NCBI GenBank assembly: GCA_009761415.1
Contig: QUOL01000008.1
Location: forward strand, 1,364,001 to 1,428,000
DNA length: 64,000 bases
Reading direction: 5' to 3'
DNA from: Sarcomyxa edulis
Taxonomy: Eukaryota; Basidiomycota; Agaricomycetes; Agaricales; Mycenaceae
Shown here: positions 49,750-64,000 of the stretch, piece after piece
Position numbering within the stretch: the stretch's first letter is position 1
Layout of the letters: each line of letters starts with the position of its first letter
Notes under the pieces: generated by a model
Seen by the model: only the letters and a program-made list of their open reading frames with translations
Database searches by the model: none
What the model was told of the DNA's origin: nothing
Translations under genes and position numbers: made by a program

Positions 49750-52700
49750 TTACTTAGGATGAAGTGGCGCTTGTAAAGGAGGGTGCGCCACACGGTCCGA
49801 ACCAGAAGGTGCAGCGACGCCGATAAACTCGTAGAGTTTAGAGAACTCTTCATCATCGACATACTGTTGCGGATCAATGTGTGCAATTTTACTGCGGAAG
49901 ACTTTTGAGAACTGTGCTTGAAATCGACCAAAGATCTTTTCTGTTCCAGAGTCGTCGAATGGACATCGCTGGAAAAATAAGATGGTCAGCTGAATCCAAA
50001 CAACGATGTGCTAGCTCATCGTACCTCCTTCAGATGAGAAATAAGAATATCGAGGAGCAATACAGACCTCGCTTCTAGTCTAGGAGTGATTGTTAGATGT
50101 AACAGAAGCCTGCAAAGAGATTCCCGGTCGTCCTCTTGATATGCTGAATACGGTGTAAGCATTGCTAAACGATCGAATGAATCATAAACGAATTTACCAA
50201 TACGTTCCGAGTCGTACAGCGTACCTAGAATATCGGTGGCAAGGTCGTAATGGGCGTCCCGATCAATGGCGTCATACGGGACCATCCCATTCCTTCGAGA
50301 CAATTCGTCAGTATCTGATGAGACCAATTCCTGTGACTTACATGTCAACCAGTTTCTCAGGATTAGTCCAATCCACTAACAAAAGACCGAATTGATATGG
50401 CGAGATGATGTATCCCTCTGCGACCGCTTCCGATTCGACGTAAATACGACATACACGATCATATGCCGCTATGAAAATCTAAAATTTGAATAAGAAAAGA
50501 TGTTCGCTTCTGTCAATTTCGGGAGAATTAACGACATACCGACTGCATGAGACCTTGATTAGTCGATGACGAGTAACAGTAGACTGGGAAAAAGTAAGAA
50601 AGGCATTGCCTCAAGTCTAGGTTGTTAGCTGTCGTAGGAGAAACGTAGGTCAAAACGAGGCTCATCAGGACCTTCAAGTAACGGACATGTCTTGGGTTAT
50701 CAATGCCAGCGAACGGGAGGAGAGCGCCAAATCGCACCTCTGAATCTGTGACCAAGCCGGCTAATAGGAGTTTCGATATTCCCGTGGATAACACTGCCTT
50801 TACAATATCAGACTCCTCAGATTCGAATACTTGCAACAAGAACGTCACGGCCTTCTCAGCCTAACGATGTTTTCATCAGATCACCAATGTTCCGACAGGA
50901 GGTACGACTCACTTACAACATTGTTTTCGGAACGCCCGAAGAATTCTCGATCATACATGAGCAAGAGGTCAAAAATCACTTGAAGGATGTGCAGCTTGAG
51001 GTCCTCTGGCGAATTTTGTACTTGACTGATGAATAGTTGGAACGAGTTGAGGGCCATATTCTGGAAGTATTGTCAATGAGTACAGCTCTGGATGAGACGT
51101 ATCGTGCTTCCAATAGTCGCCACCTACTTTCGCAATCAGGCAACATAACCCGAGACAGACCAGACCTTTCTCTCGCATCTCTAGCTCGTCTCTCTTCACA
51201 GCAGGTATAATGAGGTCCGCAACGACACCCTCGAGAGTGGAATTGTCTTCGAAACTGCCATTCACACGCTTCAGCGCGTCCATGCAGATAATGAGACACC
51301 TCATGTCCGTGACATCGGCAATAAGTCTTTCACTAGCTGTCATTTCGTGACGCGCCTTAGACCGACTACGAGACCGCTTCCGACAGGTTCCTTGAGAAGA
51401 TTCGGATTGGGTTTCTTCGGTTGGCTATCGAAGAGTGCCACAGAAGATGTCAATGTCTAAGACGCGAGTGACTGTTAACAGATAACATCATACCGCGGAT
51501 TCGACGTCGTCATTGCGACTCAAGGTATCATCATCGCGGAGGTCTGTTATGACTTCAACTACGACTCGGACAAGCTCTCGCTCCGTTGGGCAGATTTCTT
51601 CAAGGACATCAAGACAATGTTCGATCAAGCGTTCGGGAAGCTGCGGGTGGGATAACATGTCCCCTAGAAAAGGTGAGGACCACCTTATCTAAAAGCTAGA
51701 TCAATTTTGGGACTCACGAACAACCAAGTATACCTTTCTCCTTCCGAGTTCATCGGAATAATCTAGTTTCATGACAATGCGAAGCAGTTCGCCCAATATC
51801 ATCTCCGCCTTGAACATTTCGCTTTCTCGTCCGTCTTTTTTATGTCCCAGTAGTCTTGCTTCTTCGTCTTCATTGACCATTTCTGAAAAGAGGTTGAAGT
51901 GTTCCTGTAGGTAGCATGCAAATGAGGTTACAGTCGGTAGCGAAGCCGAGTCGAGTTGGTCATCAAGGTGAGCGTCGATACAGTGATGGACAAAACTTCG
52001 AGCGAGAACGGCGCGTTCAATCGAAATGTCGGTCCAATAAGATACTGACGAAAAGTTCGTCAGGGATGCAGACGGACGGTGAGAACTAGCTTACCAGGGA
52101 AGGTAAAGAGATCGAGCACGTTGGGCCTCATCATGAATACCGACGTCAATGCATCCAGAGCAACGTTGTCCTTGGGTTCAAGCACGTCAAAGATGCGTAT
52201 GAAGTCTACGAGGGATCTCATGACTCCGTTTCCATCATCTGTCCAATTTTCGACCTCTGCCAGTTTCCGCGTCGATGTTTTGCAGACTTGGTCAAGCCAA
52301 GCCACTACCATTTTGGCTGCAGCAGACCTCACAGCGGGTTCTCTATCTTCCAAGCCGTTCTTCACAATCTTGTTTCGCTGATCCATAGTGAGCTGTCGAG
52401 GATCGATTTGTTGAACAGAAAGATAGACACGTTGTCGGACGATAGGGTCGGTATCGCGCGTGCGCGTTAGTACTGCAACGAGAGTAGCTGGAATCAAGGG
52501 CGTGCAAAGGAGGGCTGTACGTCGTACGTCGCTAAAGTCTGGCCTGAGAAAGAGAAAATATGCAGATGGAAACAAATCAATGGTACATACGCAGATTGGT
52601 CATAGCAAAGTAGGTCCACAAGTATCTCCAATATCGGCTGGGCTGCTTCTAGAGCTGTACTCGAGTCTTCACTCCCCACGAGCTTAGATATCGCAATCGT

Positions 52701-53461
52701 TGCTTGTACTCGTATGTAGGTCTCCTTATCGTAGACTCGATCCATGAGACTGTCCCTGAGGATCCCATATATGTCTTCACTGCACATAGGGCATGATCAT
52801 CCAAAAATGAGAGAGAAGGGGGGGTTTTCGGGACGTACTTTATTTCCCCTAGATGTGAGATCAATTCGGATACAAATTGGACTGATCGAAACCGAATGGA
52901 AGTGTTTTTGGCTAGAAAACCTTGTAAGAGCCATTGGAGCAGCCGAACAATGAACCGCGATATGAGAATGTCTTCTCCGGAGGATATGATTAGATGTTGT
53001 TTCTTGGTCTGTTCAGAAACTAAGTGACAATTTAGTCGTGAATGCTTTCAGGGTCAATTCCGAGTCGCTGCTGAGGAGGCCTGGGACACGATATCTCCCA
53101 TCGGACTCGTAACTCGAGACGATGCGTAAAGCGTAACTCATCCCTGCATACCTTTCTCGTTCAAGAATTGAAAATAAGAGCCCACAAACTTTACAACACG
53201 ATCTGCAGGGCAGCTTTTCGTGTTCGTGTTCTTGATGGGTAGGACGCGATTGATCATATCGATAAATGCGTCGCCAAAAGCGTGTTCTCCCACCAATGCG
53301 ATGGTGGATGTATTTTTCGACAATTCGGTGATAGACCCAGACTGCAAATGGATCTTATACAAAGCAACGCAGTTCTTCCGATGGTTGGCGATGGAAACTT
53401 GGGCTTGGTTGAATATCGTCGAGGTAGTTGCCTGAAGGGTCTCCAACGTGCAGGGAGGCAT
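49750..53461 (-). CDS. YCG1: Condensin HEAT-repeat subunit CAP-G (Ycg1/Cnd3)
   Basis: Non-SMC subunit of condensin, which compacts mitotic chromosomes; CAP-G binds the kleisin and DNA. The start MPPCTLETLQATTSTIFNQA at 53461 leads to a HEAT-repeat solenoid: RDSLMDRVYDKETYIRVQAT, DQSAYVRxxRPDFSDVRRTA, TRDTDPIVRQRVYLSVQQI and NGLEDREPAVRSAAAKMVVA. The RRTAL...NI/RDxDxxVR pattern is diagnostic for Ycg1. Downstream are DMRCLIICMDALKRVNGSFE and the Cnd3 C-terminal block LRQCLSYFFPVYCYSS, which ends before APLHPK. Length is roughly 950-1,000 residues with about 14 short introns. The Polo kinase and the kinetochore protein Dam1 lie in the same window, but no functional linkage follows from that. Confidence 0.93.
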
Positions 53462-53616
53462 TCTGATGTAGTTTGGCCTTGGTGAATCTGTATAAGACAG
53501 CGCAGTTGCAGTTCCGACTGATGTCAAGTCGAAAAAATGTCGAAAGTTGAAACGGGTAGAGTTGGAGCCCGACTCGGAGGGAGAGATAAAAATGGTCGTT
53601 GGTCACAGGCACGCGA

Positions 53617-53632
53617 TGTCACACATCACGCG
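53617..53632. promoter_or_regulatory. TGTCACACATCACGCG motif
   Basis: Lies about 160 bp upstream of the condensin start. It shares TGTCACRCRTCAC with 11941 and 20126. ACGCG words flank it on both sides. Confidence 0.35.
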
Positions 53633-53882
53633 TTTGTACGTTTTCCGGTAATAAATATTAGAGTGTATGTCTGTCAACAACCAAGTAATGAATGGCAAGG
53701 GAACAGAAGAGTTGGGGTATATAATACAATGCATAGGTATGGATATAAAAGTCCCAGTGTACACTAACTCCATGTAGTCGTTATAGGTCGTCGTAAATGT
53801 GCGTAAATGTTGCTAATGAGGAGAAGATCAGCTATCGTATGAAGATAAACGCCCATGACGTACCATAAGAGGGTTCAAATCT

Positions 53883-54701
53883 TCACATAGAGGGCGGTGC
53901 AGAGCTAGCGCGGCAAATCTTCGGAGGCCGCTCGAACGAAGAGACCGGCTCACTAGACGTCGAACCATGGCCAGAGCCAACAAACACTGCTCGAGGACGT
54001 GCCCTCCTGGTTCCTTCAGACGGTGTGAGAGAGCGGGGTCGCTTTGCGCTTCGAGGGGTATGTTGATCATCAGATGCGTTTCCTTCCGGCAACGGGGAGA
54101 CCAAGCCGTTCGATGTTGAGGGTAACACACCCGCCCTCCACGTCTCGATAGAAACAGAAGTATCGATACACTCTGAACCAGAGGACCCAGACAACACCTC
54201 CAGGACGGCGGGCGCCTCATTGAATCGCAAAAGCGGGTCGCAAAGATCATCTGCGGAAGCCGTAGAAAGCCAGTCAAAGCTACCCTGCGCTGTACCTTCG
54301 GTAAATGAGTCATAGTCTTTCAACTTGGGGGCCCCTGGAGTAGGTGTGACGGGCCAAGTGGTGGCGCGAGTAGACGACTCGTAATGAGAATAGCTACAGG
54401 CAGTGCGTCATATGTCAGTACAAGGATTCGAGAGGGAGACGATGTAGACGTACCCTAGGATATTATCCAGTACCCCAAGTGGATGGTGGTTACCTTGCGG
54501 TGTTGGAAGAGATGCAGTAGCTGACGAGGGTGTTTCATCGCTATTGACACATGATGGGTATATGGTCAAAGAAAGGAATGATTAGAGAGAGATCTACGTT
54601 TCCTCGGCTTGGAACGATTTCAATGCCACAATATCGTCCAATTCATCAAGAATTCCCTCGTCAGCGTCGCCAGCAGTGATTGTGGTACGTCGAAGTCGCA
54701 T
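53883..54701 (-). CDS. Unknown Ser/Pro-rich protein, possibly nuclear
   Basis: Starts MRLRRTTITAGDADEGILDE at 54701. Two introns join the exons through FQAEE-TDETPSSATASLPT and LDNIL-YSHYESSTRATTWPV to the last exon (KDYDSFTEGTAQGSFDWLST to APPSM). The total is about 230 residues. It is acidic at the N-terminus; near the C-terminus is a basic run SAKRPRSLTPSEGTRRARPR that could be a nuclear localisation signal with CDK-type S/TP sites. No known domain is visible. A TATA-like element (54863-54870) and a long CT-rich leader precede the start, suggesting efficient expression. The gene is divergent from SEC23 copy B. Function unknown. Confidence 0.7.
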
Positions 54702-55874
54702 TGCGTGTGAGGGGTATAAGAAGAGAGAGAAGAGAGAAGGCTGGGAATGAGCTGATCAGAAGGTGCCTGGCGTATGCGAGTGTGTAGGGAGGAGATGAGA
54801 GCGAGAGAGATAGTGGTGGTACATACGAAAGAGCTTAAGGACACGCAACTCTAGAGTGGCAGCTTATATAGATCGGCCAGACATCGGAAGGAGATGACTC
54901 GTGGTGGTCAGGAAGCAAGGAACAGATTAGTGATAACGCGAGAAGAAACTCCGCCTTTATATCGGCAAGCCGGCCTCGCAGCACTGCCAAAGCATTCGCA
55001 CGCATGTGCTGTACCAAGGCATTTCCACGCTGGAACACGTCGAAGGAATCGCGTGTCTGCTTCCAGTGGAAGGCTGATGAAGGCTCACAGAACTCTTAGA
55101 TCCCAAGCTTTGCAGATAGGCAAGGCTCAGCTAGATCGTATCATTTAGATTCCCCGGTGATCAAGGACGATGAATGAAATACTTTGGCCGATTTGGCGCA
55201 GCGCGGTAGGCTCGCCCGGCGGTCTGAAATTTCAATGAGCCCCCTTGGGCGCCTAAGCCTGCGGCGCAGAAGACGTATCAGTAAGACTCAACAGGATACA
55301 TAGACTTACATAGACGGCAGAGTGTTAACAGACTGCTTACATTCTACAAGCACGCGCCAGAGTTAAAATATACGCGTCATTTCAATAAACTATACTTCGT
55401 TAAGTTCTCATCAGCTGCAGTGACTACGTGAAAGCCAAAGAAAGACCGTAAAAGACTTACAAGTGAAGTCAAGAACTAGGGGAAATCGAGATGAATACCT
55501 AGGATCGTCCAAATCCAGATAAAATTTGGTAAGCATTCTCATACATATATGCACAATCATTTGACCTACTATACAGATGTCTCGGAGAGTCAACATTCGA
55601 GAAAGGAGAAGAAAATGTACAGGGAACTCGAGGAACAGTCAGAATATCGATGCCGAGCGGACATTTTGGCGGAGCCTGGATATTGAGATCTGCCCGATTA
55701 GGTCGTTCCCGATGTCCGACTTGCCGACGTGGCTGAAGCTGGAGCTCGACAATTAGCGACAATTACTACATTCAAGTTATTCCTCTGCTTTATTCCGACA
55801 AAAAGTTCTCCGTGACTCTGAAGCATTGAGACATTGTCTGATCTAGGACTTCAAGAAAGAGCGTTATCACTACG
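54702..55874. other. Divergent promoter region upstream of SEC23-B
   Basis: About 1.2 kb without a supportable gene. The first 130 bp are a CT-rich leader on the minus strand. Short frames around 55411-55762 carry no known content. Confidence 0.5.
54863..54870 (-). promoter_or_regulatory. TATA box (TATATAAG) of the 54701 gene
   Basis: TATATAAG on the minus strand lies about 165 bp upstream of the ATG. A pyrimidine-rich tract (CTATCTCTCTCGCTCTCATC) follows, the usual setting for fungal transcription starts. Confidence 0.55.
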
Positions 55875-58669
<2,795 letters not shown>

Positions 58670-59174
58670 ATGTCAGTGTTTCTCGGGCCAGTGCTGAAGA
58701 CCAATGCTTGTGTTGTTTTTCTCTTATCTCCCTTCGTCGATTGCCTTGCTATATCTACGAGATATTGTACGACAGAGTTTTATATATGTATCAGCGTTTT
58801 CCATATGCCTCATATATTCAAGAAGTCAAATTACAAAGGTGTAGGACTATCGGTTCATGTTCGTCGCGTCGCGTCAAGGTCACCTTACTAAAAATAGTTT
58901 CTTGCAGATTATTCGCGTCACTTCTCTTCCACCGAGCTAGTCCTAATTTTAATCGTCCAGCCATCCGATGCTCTGCTAAATCTTGCTAACATATCCTGCA
59001 GAGTATGGTTTTCTCTCGGTCTCAATCCCGAAGGCGAAGTGCGCTCAGACGGGCATCTCGGGTTGTCGCATCAAGAAGTTATCAAGTCGAACATGATGCT
59101 TGTGCGTGGGAGACGAATACTTAGTTGTTTTCAGCACTCAAGGACCATCGATCCTACTCACTGTAATCGCTCTC
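58670..59174. other. Intergenic, SEC23-B 3' flank and promoter of next gene
   Basis: T-rich sequence with short domainless frames. No clear TATA element. No gene seen. Confidence 0.45.
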
Positions 59175-61123
59175 ATGTTTACCATCCAAGCCGCCCTAGT
59201 GGGGTTGTTCTCTGCGATTTTGGGTGGACACTATGCTGGTATATTTACCATACCTACTCGTTCCAACTCTGCTTCAAGTTTGGATCAAGCCCGATGGGAA
59301 TGTCACCCATTTCTTCCCAAATTGTTTGTCGAGACCCCACCCCCTGCGGATCATGCTCTCATCGTTGCTGCGTCGAAGTCATTGGATGCCTTCCTTTCTG
59401 CTCGTTTTTCGGAAGGCGACATTGACAGCCTCTCCGTTGCAGTGATCACCTCCAAAGGCCCTCTCTTTGAGAAGAATTGGGGCGTGATGAGAGGCAATGA
59501 GAGCGACTCTCTACCGACCACCAGTAGTTCTATGTACCGCATCGCCTCTGTTTCCAAGCTATTCACTGTTCTCGAAGGATTGATTCTTGAACAGAAGCAT
59601 GCGTTGTCCTGGTATGTTTTCAACATATTGTCACTTCGTCATCGTGTTTGACTTTCTGTCTCATGAAGGGACGACCCCGTGGAGAAATATCTTCCAGACT
59701 TCAGATATCGTCTTGACAGCTTGAATCCAGCTTATCATGCTCCGTTGCAAGACGAAGCGCCAATTACCCTGTTTCAGCTTGCGACTCATATGTCTGGCTT
59801 GGGTCGCGACTGGCCGCCTGGTACTGTGTTCAATTGGCCATACAGCCTAGAGGGTGGCGGACCTCCACCTACAAACGGGCTGCCTTTCCCTTCTCACGAA
59901 TCTCTGTACGCTGCTGTCGCCAAGCACCATCTGACCTCTTCTCCCTACAAGTATCCTGCTTACTCTAACACTGGGATTGGCTTGCTCGGTCTAGCTCTCG
60001 TTGCTGCCAATCGCAAGGCGTTTGGAGAAAAAGAGCCGAGATCTTATGCTGATTTGCTCAAGCGAGACATATTCGACCCGTTGGGATTGAACGGAAGTCA
60101 TTTCCTGACTACCGAGGAGAACAATCATCTCATCGTCGTGCCTTCCAAGGCTCCAGAAGTCGCTGTGTGTGCTGTTTTCACTTGTGTCACTCTTATGCAG
60201 CTGACTGATACCATTATCGTGTAGGACCAAGACTTCTTGGATGCAATGAACCCAGCCGGAGGTCAATTCTCATCATTGTCAGATGCGATCATTCTTACAC
60301 AGACCTTGTTAAATCCCCGACACTCCGAGAGCCTACTCACCCCTTATTCCATGGACAAGTGGCTTCAGACCGTGCATTCATTCGAGGAAGACGATTGGAC
60401 TGAGATAGGATTTATTTGGGAGATCGTCAAAGCTGCAGATTCGAATGGGCGTCGCCGGAAAATATACTGGAAGCGTGAGCAATTCGTGTAATGCTCTGGA
60501 CTCGGCGTGCACTGACTTCACTATTGCTTCTGTGCAGTCGGGGCAATGGCAGGCTACCACTCTGCAATTGCTATTCATCCGGGAACATCCTACGGCGTCG
60601 CAGTTTTCTTGGGTGGCCATTATTCAGATTCCGCCAAGATTGCCTACGACACTTTCGATATTTTCCAACCGGCTATTGACGCTGCTCTTGCAGAGGCAGT
60701 ACGTGAGAGCTACGGAGGGACGTGGTCTAGCTCAGATGGAGAAAGCCTTTCTATTATTGTTGTCAGAAATGGTGTTCTGTGGATGGATAGATATGTCTTG
60801 AAAGGTGTCGATGCCTTGGGCATGTTCTTATCTCCGGGAAAGCTTGCACTACGCTCTACTGGAATACGAGATGAGTTCCGGTACGTCTGGCTTCCTTCCT
60901 CTAGTATGAGTCTTGCTAACCCTTCTGCTTCATCCAATACAGTCTGGATACTGGGATACCCGGTCATAACGGCGAGAAGCATCTGGCCTGCTATCCGTAC
61001 TGGAATGGTCAGGACCTGTGGGGAACGTTGAACAACGCCGCGATAAACCTCATATATTTTACGGGTGTTGGTCCCCAGCGCGTTCTTCATGTACCCTCTC
61101 TGAACGTGGAGATGCGGCGTTGA
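59175..61123 (+). CDS. Beta-lactamase-like serine hydrolase (class C/PBP fold)
   Basis: The start at 59175 gives a hydrophobic leader (MFTIQAALVGLFSAILGGHY), a signal peptide or anchor, suggesting secretion or membrane attachment. The active-site SxxK is ASVSKLFTVL, the second motif is YSNTG (Tyr-x-Asn), and the third is probably HPG in HSAIAIHPGTSYG. Other family landmarks are LATHMSGLGRDWPPG, DIFDPLGLNGSHFL and NPAGGQFSSLSD. The last exon, joined by an acceptor at about 60942, reads LDTGIPGHNGEKHLACYPYW and ends LNVEMRR. Length is about 550 residues. Fungal relatives hydrolyse esters, amides or D-peptides; true antibiotic hydrolysis is not implied. The substrate is unknown. Confidence 0.9.
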
Positions 61124-61631
61124 GCTCATATCGTCGCGGCGGCTGTCCATGTTGGACCCCCGTGACGAGCTTGCTTCAGACTGTTGTTTTGACTCTATTC
61201 ATGCTTCTGTCTTGTGTTACTTACCTTCAAATTTCAAGTTGTGCCGAATGTTTGCACTTTAAGTTTGCCGGCGGCCGTTTGGCTAAGTCACTAGGAGCAA
61301 ATAACGCAGATAACGCGGCACCGACCAAATCTCCACAAGATTTCAACGCGACCGTAACTTGACGGTAGCAGCACCTGGCATCGTAACCATGTTATCGAAA
61401 CTCACATCACTGACTGTCGTGTCGATCCATCAGATCGCAGTATACGTATTGACCTCGGAGGATCTTTCACCGATACCATGCCACTTTGCCCAGAGAATTG
61501 AACCCGAATTATTACAAAAGTCCATCCAGAATATAGCTGATTCATACTTGACCCCGACTTCCACATTTGACCTTCTGCAGCTGCTACAAGAAATACCTCT
61601 CTAACTCTCTCACTCAACTAGCTTGCCCATC
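61124..61631. other. Intergenic between two plus-strand genes
   Basis: No supportable gene; an 81-codon frame at 61359-61604 has no recognisable content. The promoter of the MAPEG gene is expected here. Confidence 0.45.
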
Positions 61632-62470
61632 ATGGTATCTTTCTCGACGCCTTTGTCGTTATATTCGATCCCGGTGGTTTGGTTTACAGCCTTTTACCCT
61701 GCGGCACTCCGAGTGCGTGTATATTCTCTCCTGGTCTTCCGAAGTTCTTTCTTCCATTGAAACTCACTCTTTTCTACCTAATTTATACAGTCATCGTTGC
61801 TCATTCGAACGATTGGTTTCGACAAGTAAGACGGTTTCTGCCCTCTGGTCCTCGAGATGACTTACACGTCTCTAGCACTCGACCCCGCCAGAACTTGGCC
61901 CGTCTGAGCGAGAACAAAGACATCTCGTCCGCCATAGCTGACCGAGCGGCTAGAATGGAGGGCGCCCACTTAGTATGTCTAGACATAGACACCTGTTTTC
62001 GATATAGATTTGAAACTAATCAAACTACACCACTGCAGAATGGCAACGAGAACTTTCCGTTGTGGGCCATCGCCGTACTCGCAGCGAATTTTGCCGGGGT
62101 AGATCATAAGATCCTGAATATGGTGTCGCTCTCATAGTGCGTATTCGTTCATTACCATGCCACTGACCTTGCCACTGACGTCAACTCTGGTTTTTTCTCC
62201 ACAGTATCAGTCTTCGTGTGATGTACAACTACGTTTACATCAACCAGCAGACAAAGGCACAGAGCCTTCTGAGGTACGTGATCAGTGTGTCGGTGTTCCC
62301 AATAAATATTTATCAGTCTGGAGACAGAACTCGCATCTACTTCATCTCTTTACGTGAGTGCCACTGACATTCGAATTCACTTCGGGACTGACAAGATATG
62401 ACGAGCAGCCTTGCCATTCTACTTGCTTATCGCAGCTGCCAACCTAATCAGGGGTTCACACAGCAAATAG
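61632..62470 (+). CDS. MAPEG-family membrane protein
   Basis: Seven exons (61632-61712, 61791-61825, 61876-61972, 62039-62136, 62205-62277, 62317-62353, 62409-62470) give 160 residues, the family's usual size. The product begins MVSFSTPLSLYSIPVVWFTA, then LLIRTIGFDNTRPRQNLARL and RAARMEGAHLNGNENFPLWA, the MAPEG signature region (ARMEGAHxN, FPLW). Helices AIAVLAANFAG and MVSLSYISLRVMYNYVYINQ follow, and the protein ends FYLLIAAANLIRGSHSK. Phases at all six junctions agree. MAPEG proteins are four-helix ER-type membrane proteins, some with glutathione transferase or peroxidase activity; this fungal subgroup is uncharacterised. Confidence 0.9.
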
Positions 62471-62568
62471 ACTGATAGTACATCAGGTGCGAATACAATA
62501 CAAAAAACAAGTCGTTGGATGAGATACGATCTATCGTACGAAGAGGTGATGGAAGTAGTCCTTATATC

Positions 62569-63726
62569 TTATGGGATGCCTCGCCAATGATACATCACGG
62601 TACCCTGCGTAGAAAGAAGTCAGCCACAGCAAGAATGAGCGAGGCCGTACAATGATATACCGTGCTGTTTTCCTTCTGGACTATCTTCCTGTTCACGAGC
62701 GCAATAAGACACTTGTTAACTCGAGCTTGAGAAAGATCAGGAGGCTTTATAAGATCCTGGACTGTAGAACGGGATTACGAAATTTGTCAATTACACATCA
62801 GTGGGGTATAACAGTCCTACTCACGTTTGACGGCCTGGTTTGTGGAATACATCACGCCTTCGATAACCGACTCCATGTTCCGCCGAAGGTTCTTCAGAGA
62901 TATTCATTATCAGCGGGACTCCCGGAGAATATACGAAAAACATACAGGATCACTTCCTCGAAATTCTAGTGGCAAACAAGAGATGATGCCCTCTATCGCG
63001 AGCTGAGAACGCGTCTTAGTATTTTGAGAAATAGAGTCAGAAAGAGATACACATAGACTCACACTTCGTTCTTTCTTCTCCTTTGCAGTCAACTTTGCTT
63101 TTGCCTTCTTCTTGACAGGGACAGATTTCCCATTCCCAGAATGACCAGACGCGTTCGTCGTGGTATTCGCGGTATATGTCATCTCAGCATCAGTAGCTTC
63201 AGTCATGGCAGTCTTGTCAGCTAATATCAGAGCTTCGCGTGCTGCAGCGGCGGCTTGGACAGCTTCGAGTGCTGCTACAGCGTCTCGTTCTTCGCAGTCA
63301 TTCAGAGATGTGAGACAGCCATAGCATCACCTAACATACATAGGTACACACCTGCTCTCCGTTTAGCCAATGCAAACGACGCGTCCGCAGGTGCCTACGC
63401 ACTAGCTCAACGAACGAAGAACTACAAACACACAAGCCATAACGCGAACTCACCTGAGGCCAGTCCGTCGTCAACGCATTCATATTCATGATATAAAGCC
63501 AGCTCGCAAACGACTCGTTGAACGTAGCCAACGAGTCACTCAAATTCTTCATCCCTTCGATGTTGGCCTGGAGCGTCTCGGTTTCATCGACGAACTCGGA
63601 CATGGCGGGTTCCAGGAATCCAAGGCCGTGGGGAGCATCTGGATATGCTGTTGATCGTGAAAGCGCGAAGAGAGAGCCTTGGGATATCCGGCGCAAAGGT
63701 GTGCGATGGGGGGTGGGATTTGGCAT
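62569..63726 (-). CDS. DAM1: DASH/Dam1 complex subunit Dam1
   Basis: Kinetochore protein of the microtubule-encircling DASH ring, found only in fungi. The start MPNPTPHRTPLRRISQGSLF at 63726 is the family's TPLRRIS opening. The core reads PAMSEFVDETETLQANIEGM and SLATFNESFASWLYIMNMNA, matching the Dam1 domain. Later exons give RDAVAALEAVQAAAAAREAL, a Lys-rich stretch (VPVKKKAKAKLTAKEKKERS), IEGIISCLPLEFRGSDP, NLRRNMESVIEGVMYSTNQA and PPDLSQARVNKCLIALVNRK. It ends TGTVMYHWRGIP. The acceptor TCTACAG was preferred over TCCAG at about 62760 because it keeps QDLIKPPDLSQARVN in frame. Just upstream, TCACGCGTCTCGACGCG holds ACGCG boxes that may act in cell-cycle control (inference). Confidence 0.93.
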
Positions 63727-64000
63727 GACCGGCGAATTTACAGTGGAAAGAAAAACCAGATCACGCGTCTCGACGCGAGTCACGGATCTGCGGATCGATG
63801 GACCGATCGTCTGAAGCTTGTACGAGGCGGCGAGGCGACCTTCTCCTACTTCTACTGATAATTATAAGACACTAAGAGGGCCGGCCGGTCTGACTGTAGA
63901 AATGAATCTTATCGTCGGGTTTTTCTGCTAAAACTCCTCCGAGGGCATCTATGGCCAGAAGATTCGTTGTACATCTGTCCTGGGGACTCGAGGAATCCAT
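63727..64000. other. Dam1 upstream region
   Basis: Contains TCACGCGTCTCGACGCGAG at about 63761-63779, with an ACGCGT box 37-42 bp upstream of the ATG. No other gene is seen before the window edge. Confidence 0.5.

Overview
The window is nuclear DNA of a filamentous fungus, almost certainly a basidiomycete of the Agaricomycetes type. Genes lie on both strands and are cut by many short GT-AG introns (about 45-70 nt). Intergenic gaps are mostly 0.3-2 kb. The gene set is eukaryotic: P-type H+-ATPase, UGGT, NMD3, Polo kinase, PDR ABC transporter, SEC23, condensin, DASH/Dam1 and RPB10. Two families are typical of mushroom-forming fungi: a GTGKSRMVHE-type P-loop protein and a seven-helix membrane protein relic. 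All functional calls come from reading spliced translations by eye; no database search was run.

Layout. 1-2831 (-): 3'-truncated plasma-membrane H+-ATPase, then 2.4 kb without a convincing gene. 5190-11773 (-): UDP-glucose:glycoprotein glucosyltransferase. 12051-12905 (+): small MYND-finger protein, divergent from it. 13302-15286 (+): NMD3. 15946-17000: an apparently broken HNH-like gene next to a 388-bp MITE with terminal inverted repeats and a perfect 36-bp palindrome. 17301-19872 (-): P-loop protein resembling Crinkler-type NTPases. 20543-23380 (-): Polo-like kinase. 25345-31570 (+): full-size PDR/ABCG transporter. 31820-33308 (-): SRPK-like kinase. 34003-34646 (+): unknown protein behind a strong TATA box. 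34940-35369 (+): 5'-truncated seven-helix gene relic. 35587-38505 (+): proline/serine-rich RING-H2 protein. 38920-39401 (-): CsbD/Hmp1-like small protein. 40035-40436 (+): RPB10. 41035-42190 (-): PQ-loop membrane protein. 42396-45819 (-): OPT transporter. 46314-49118 (-): SEC23 copy A. 49750-53461 (-): condensin CAP-G/Ycg1. 53883-54701 (-): unknown Ser/Pro-rich protein. 55875-58669 (+): SEC23 copy B. 59175-61123 (+): beta-lactamase-like protein. 61632-62470 (+): MAPEG protein. 62569-63726 (-): DASH subunit Dam1.

The most striking feature is a pair of full-length SEC23 genes in inverted orientation, about 6.8 kb apart. Over most of their length they differ by roughly 18% at the nucleotide level, nearly all of it synonymous. 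Over one exactly collinear 768-bp block, introns included, I count only 3 differences. That is the footprint expected of recent ectopic gene conversion between the two inverted copies.

Several neighbours share a theme: secretory pathway (UGGT in the ER, two SEC23 of the COPII coat) and mitosis (Polo kinase, condensin, Dam1). This may be chance proximity; eukaryotic neighbours need not be co-regulated. A recurring motif, TGTCAC-R-C-R-TCAC, lies 95-265 bp upstream of several start codons in the window.
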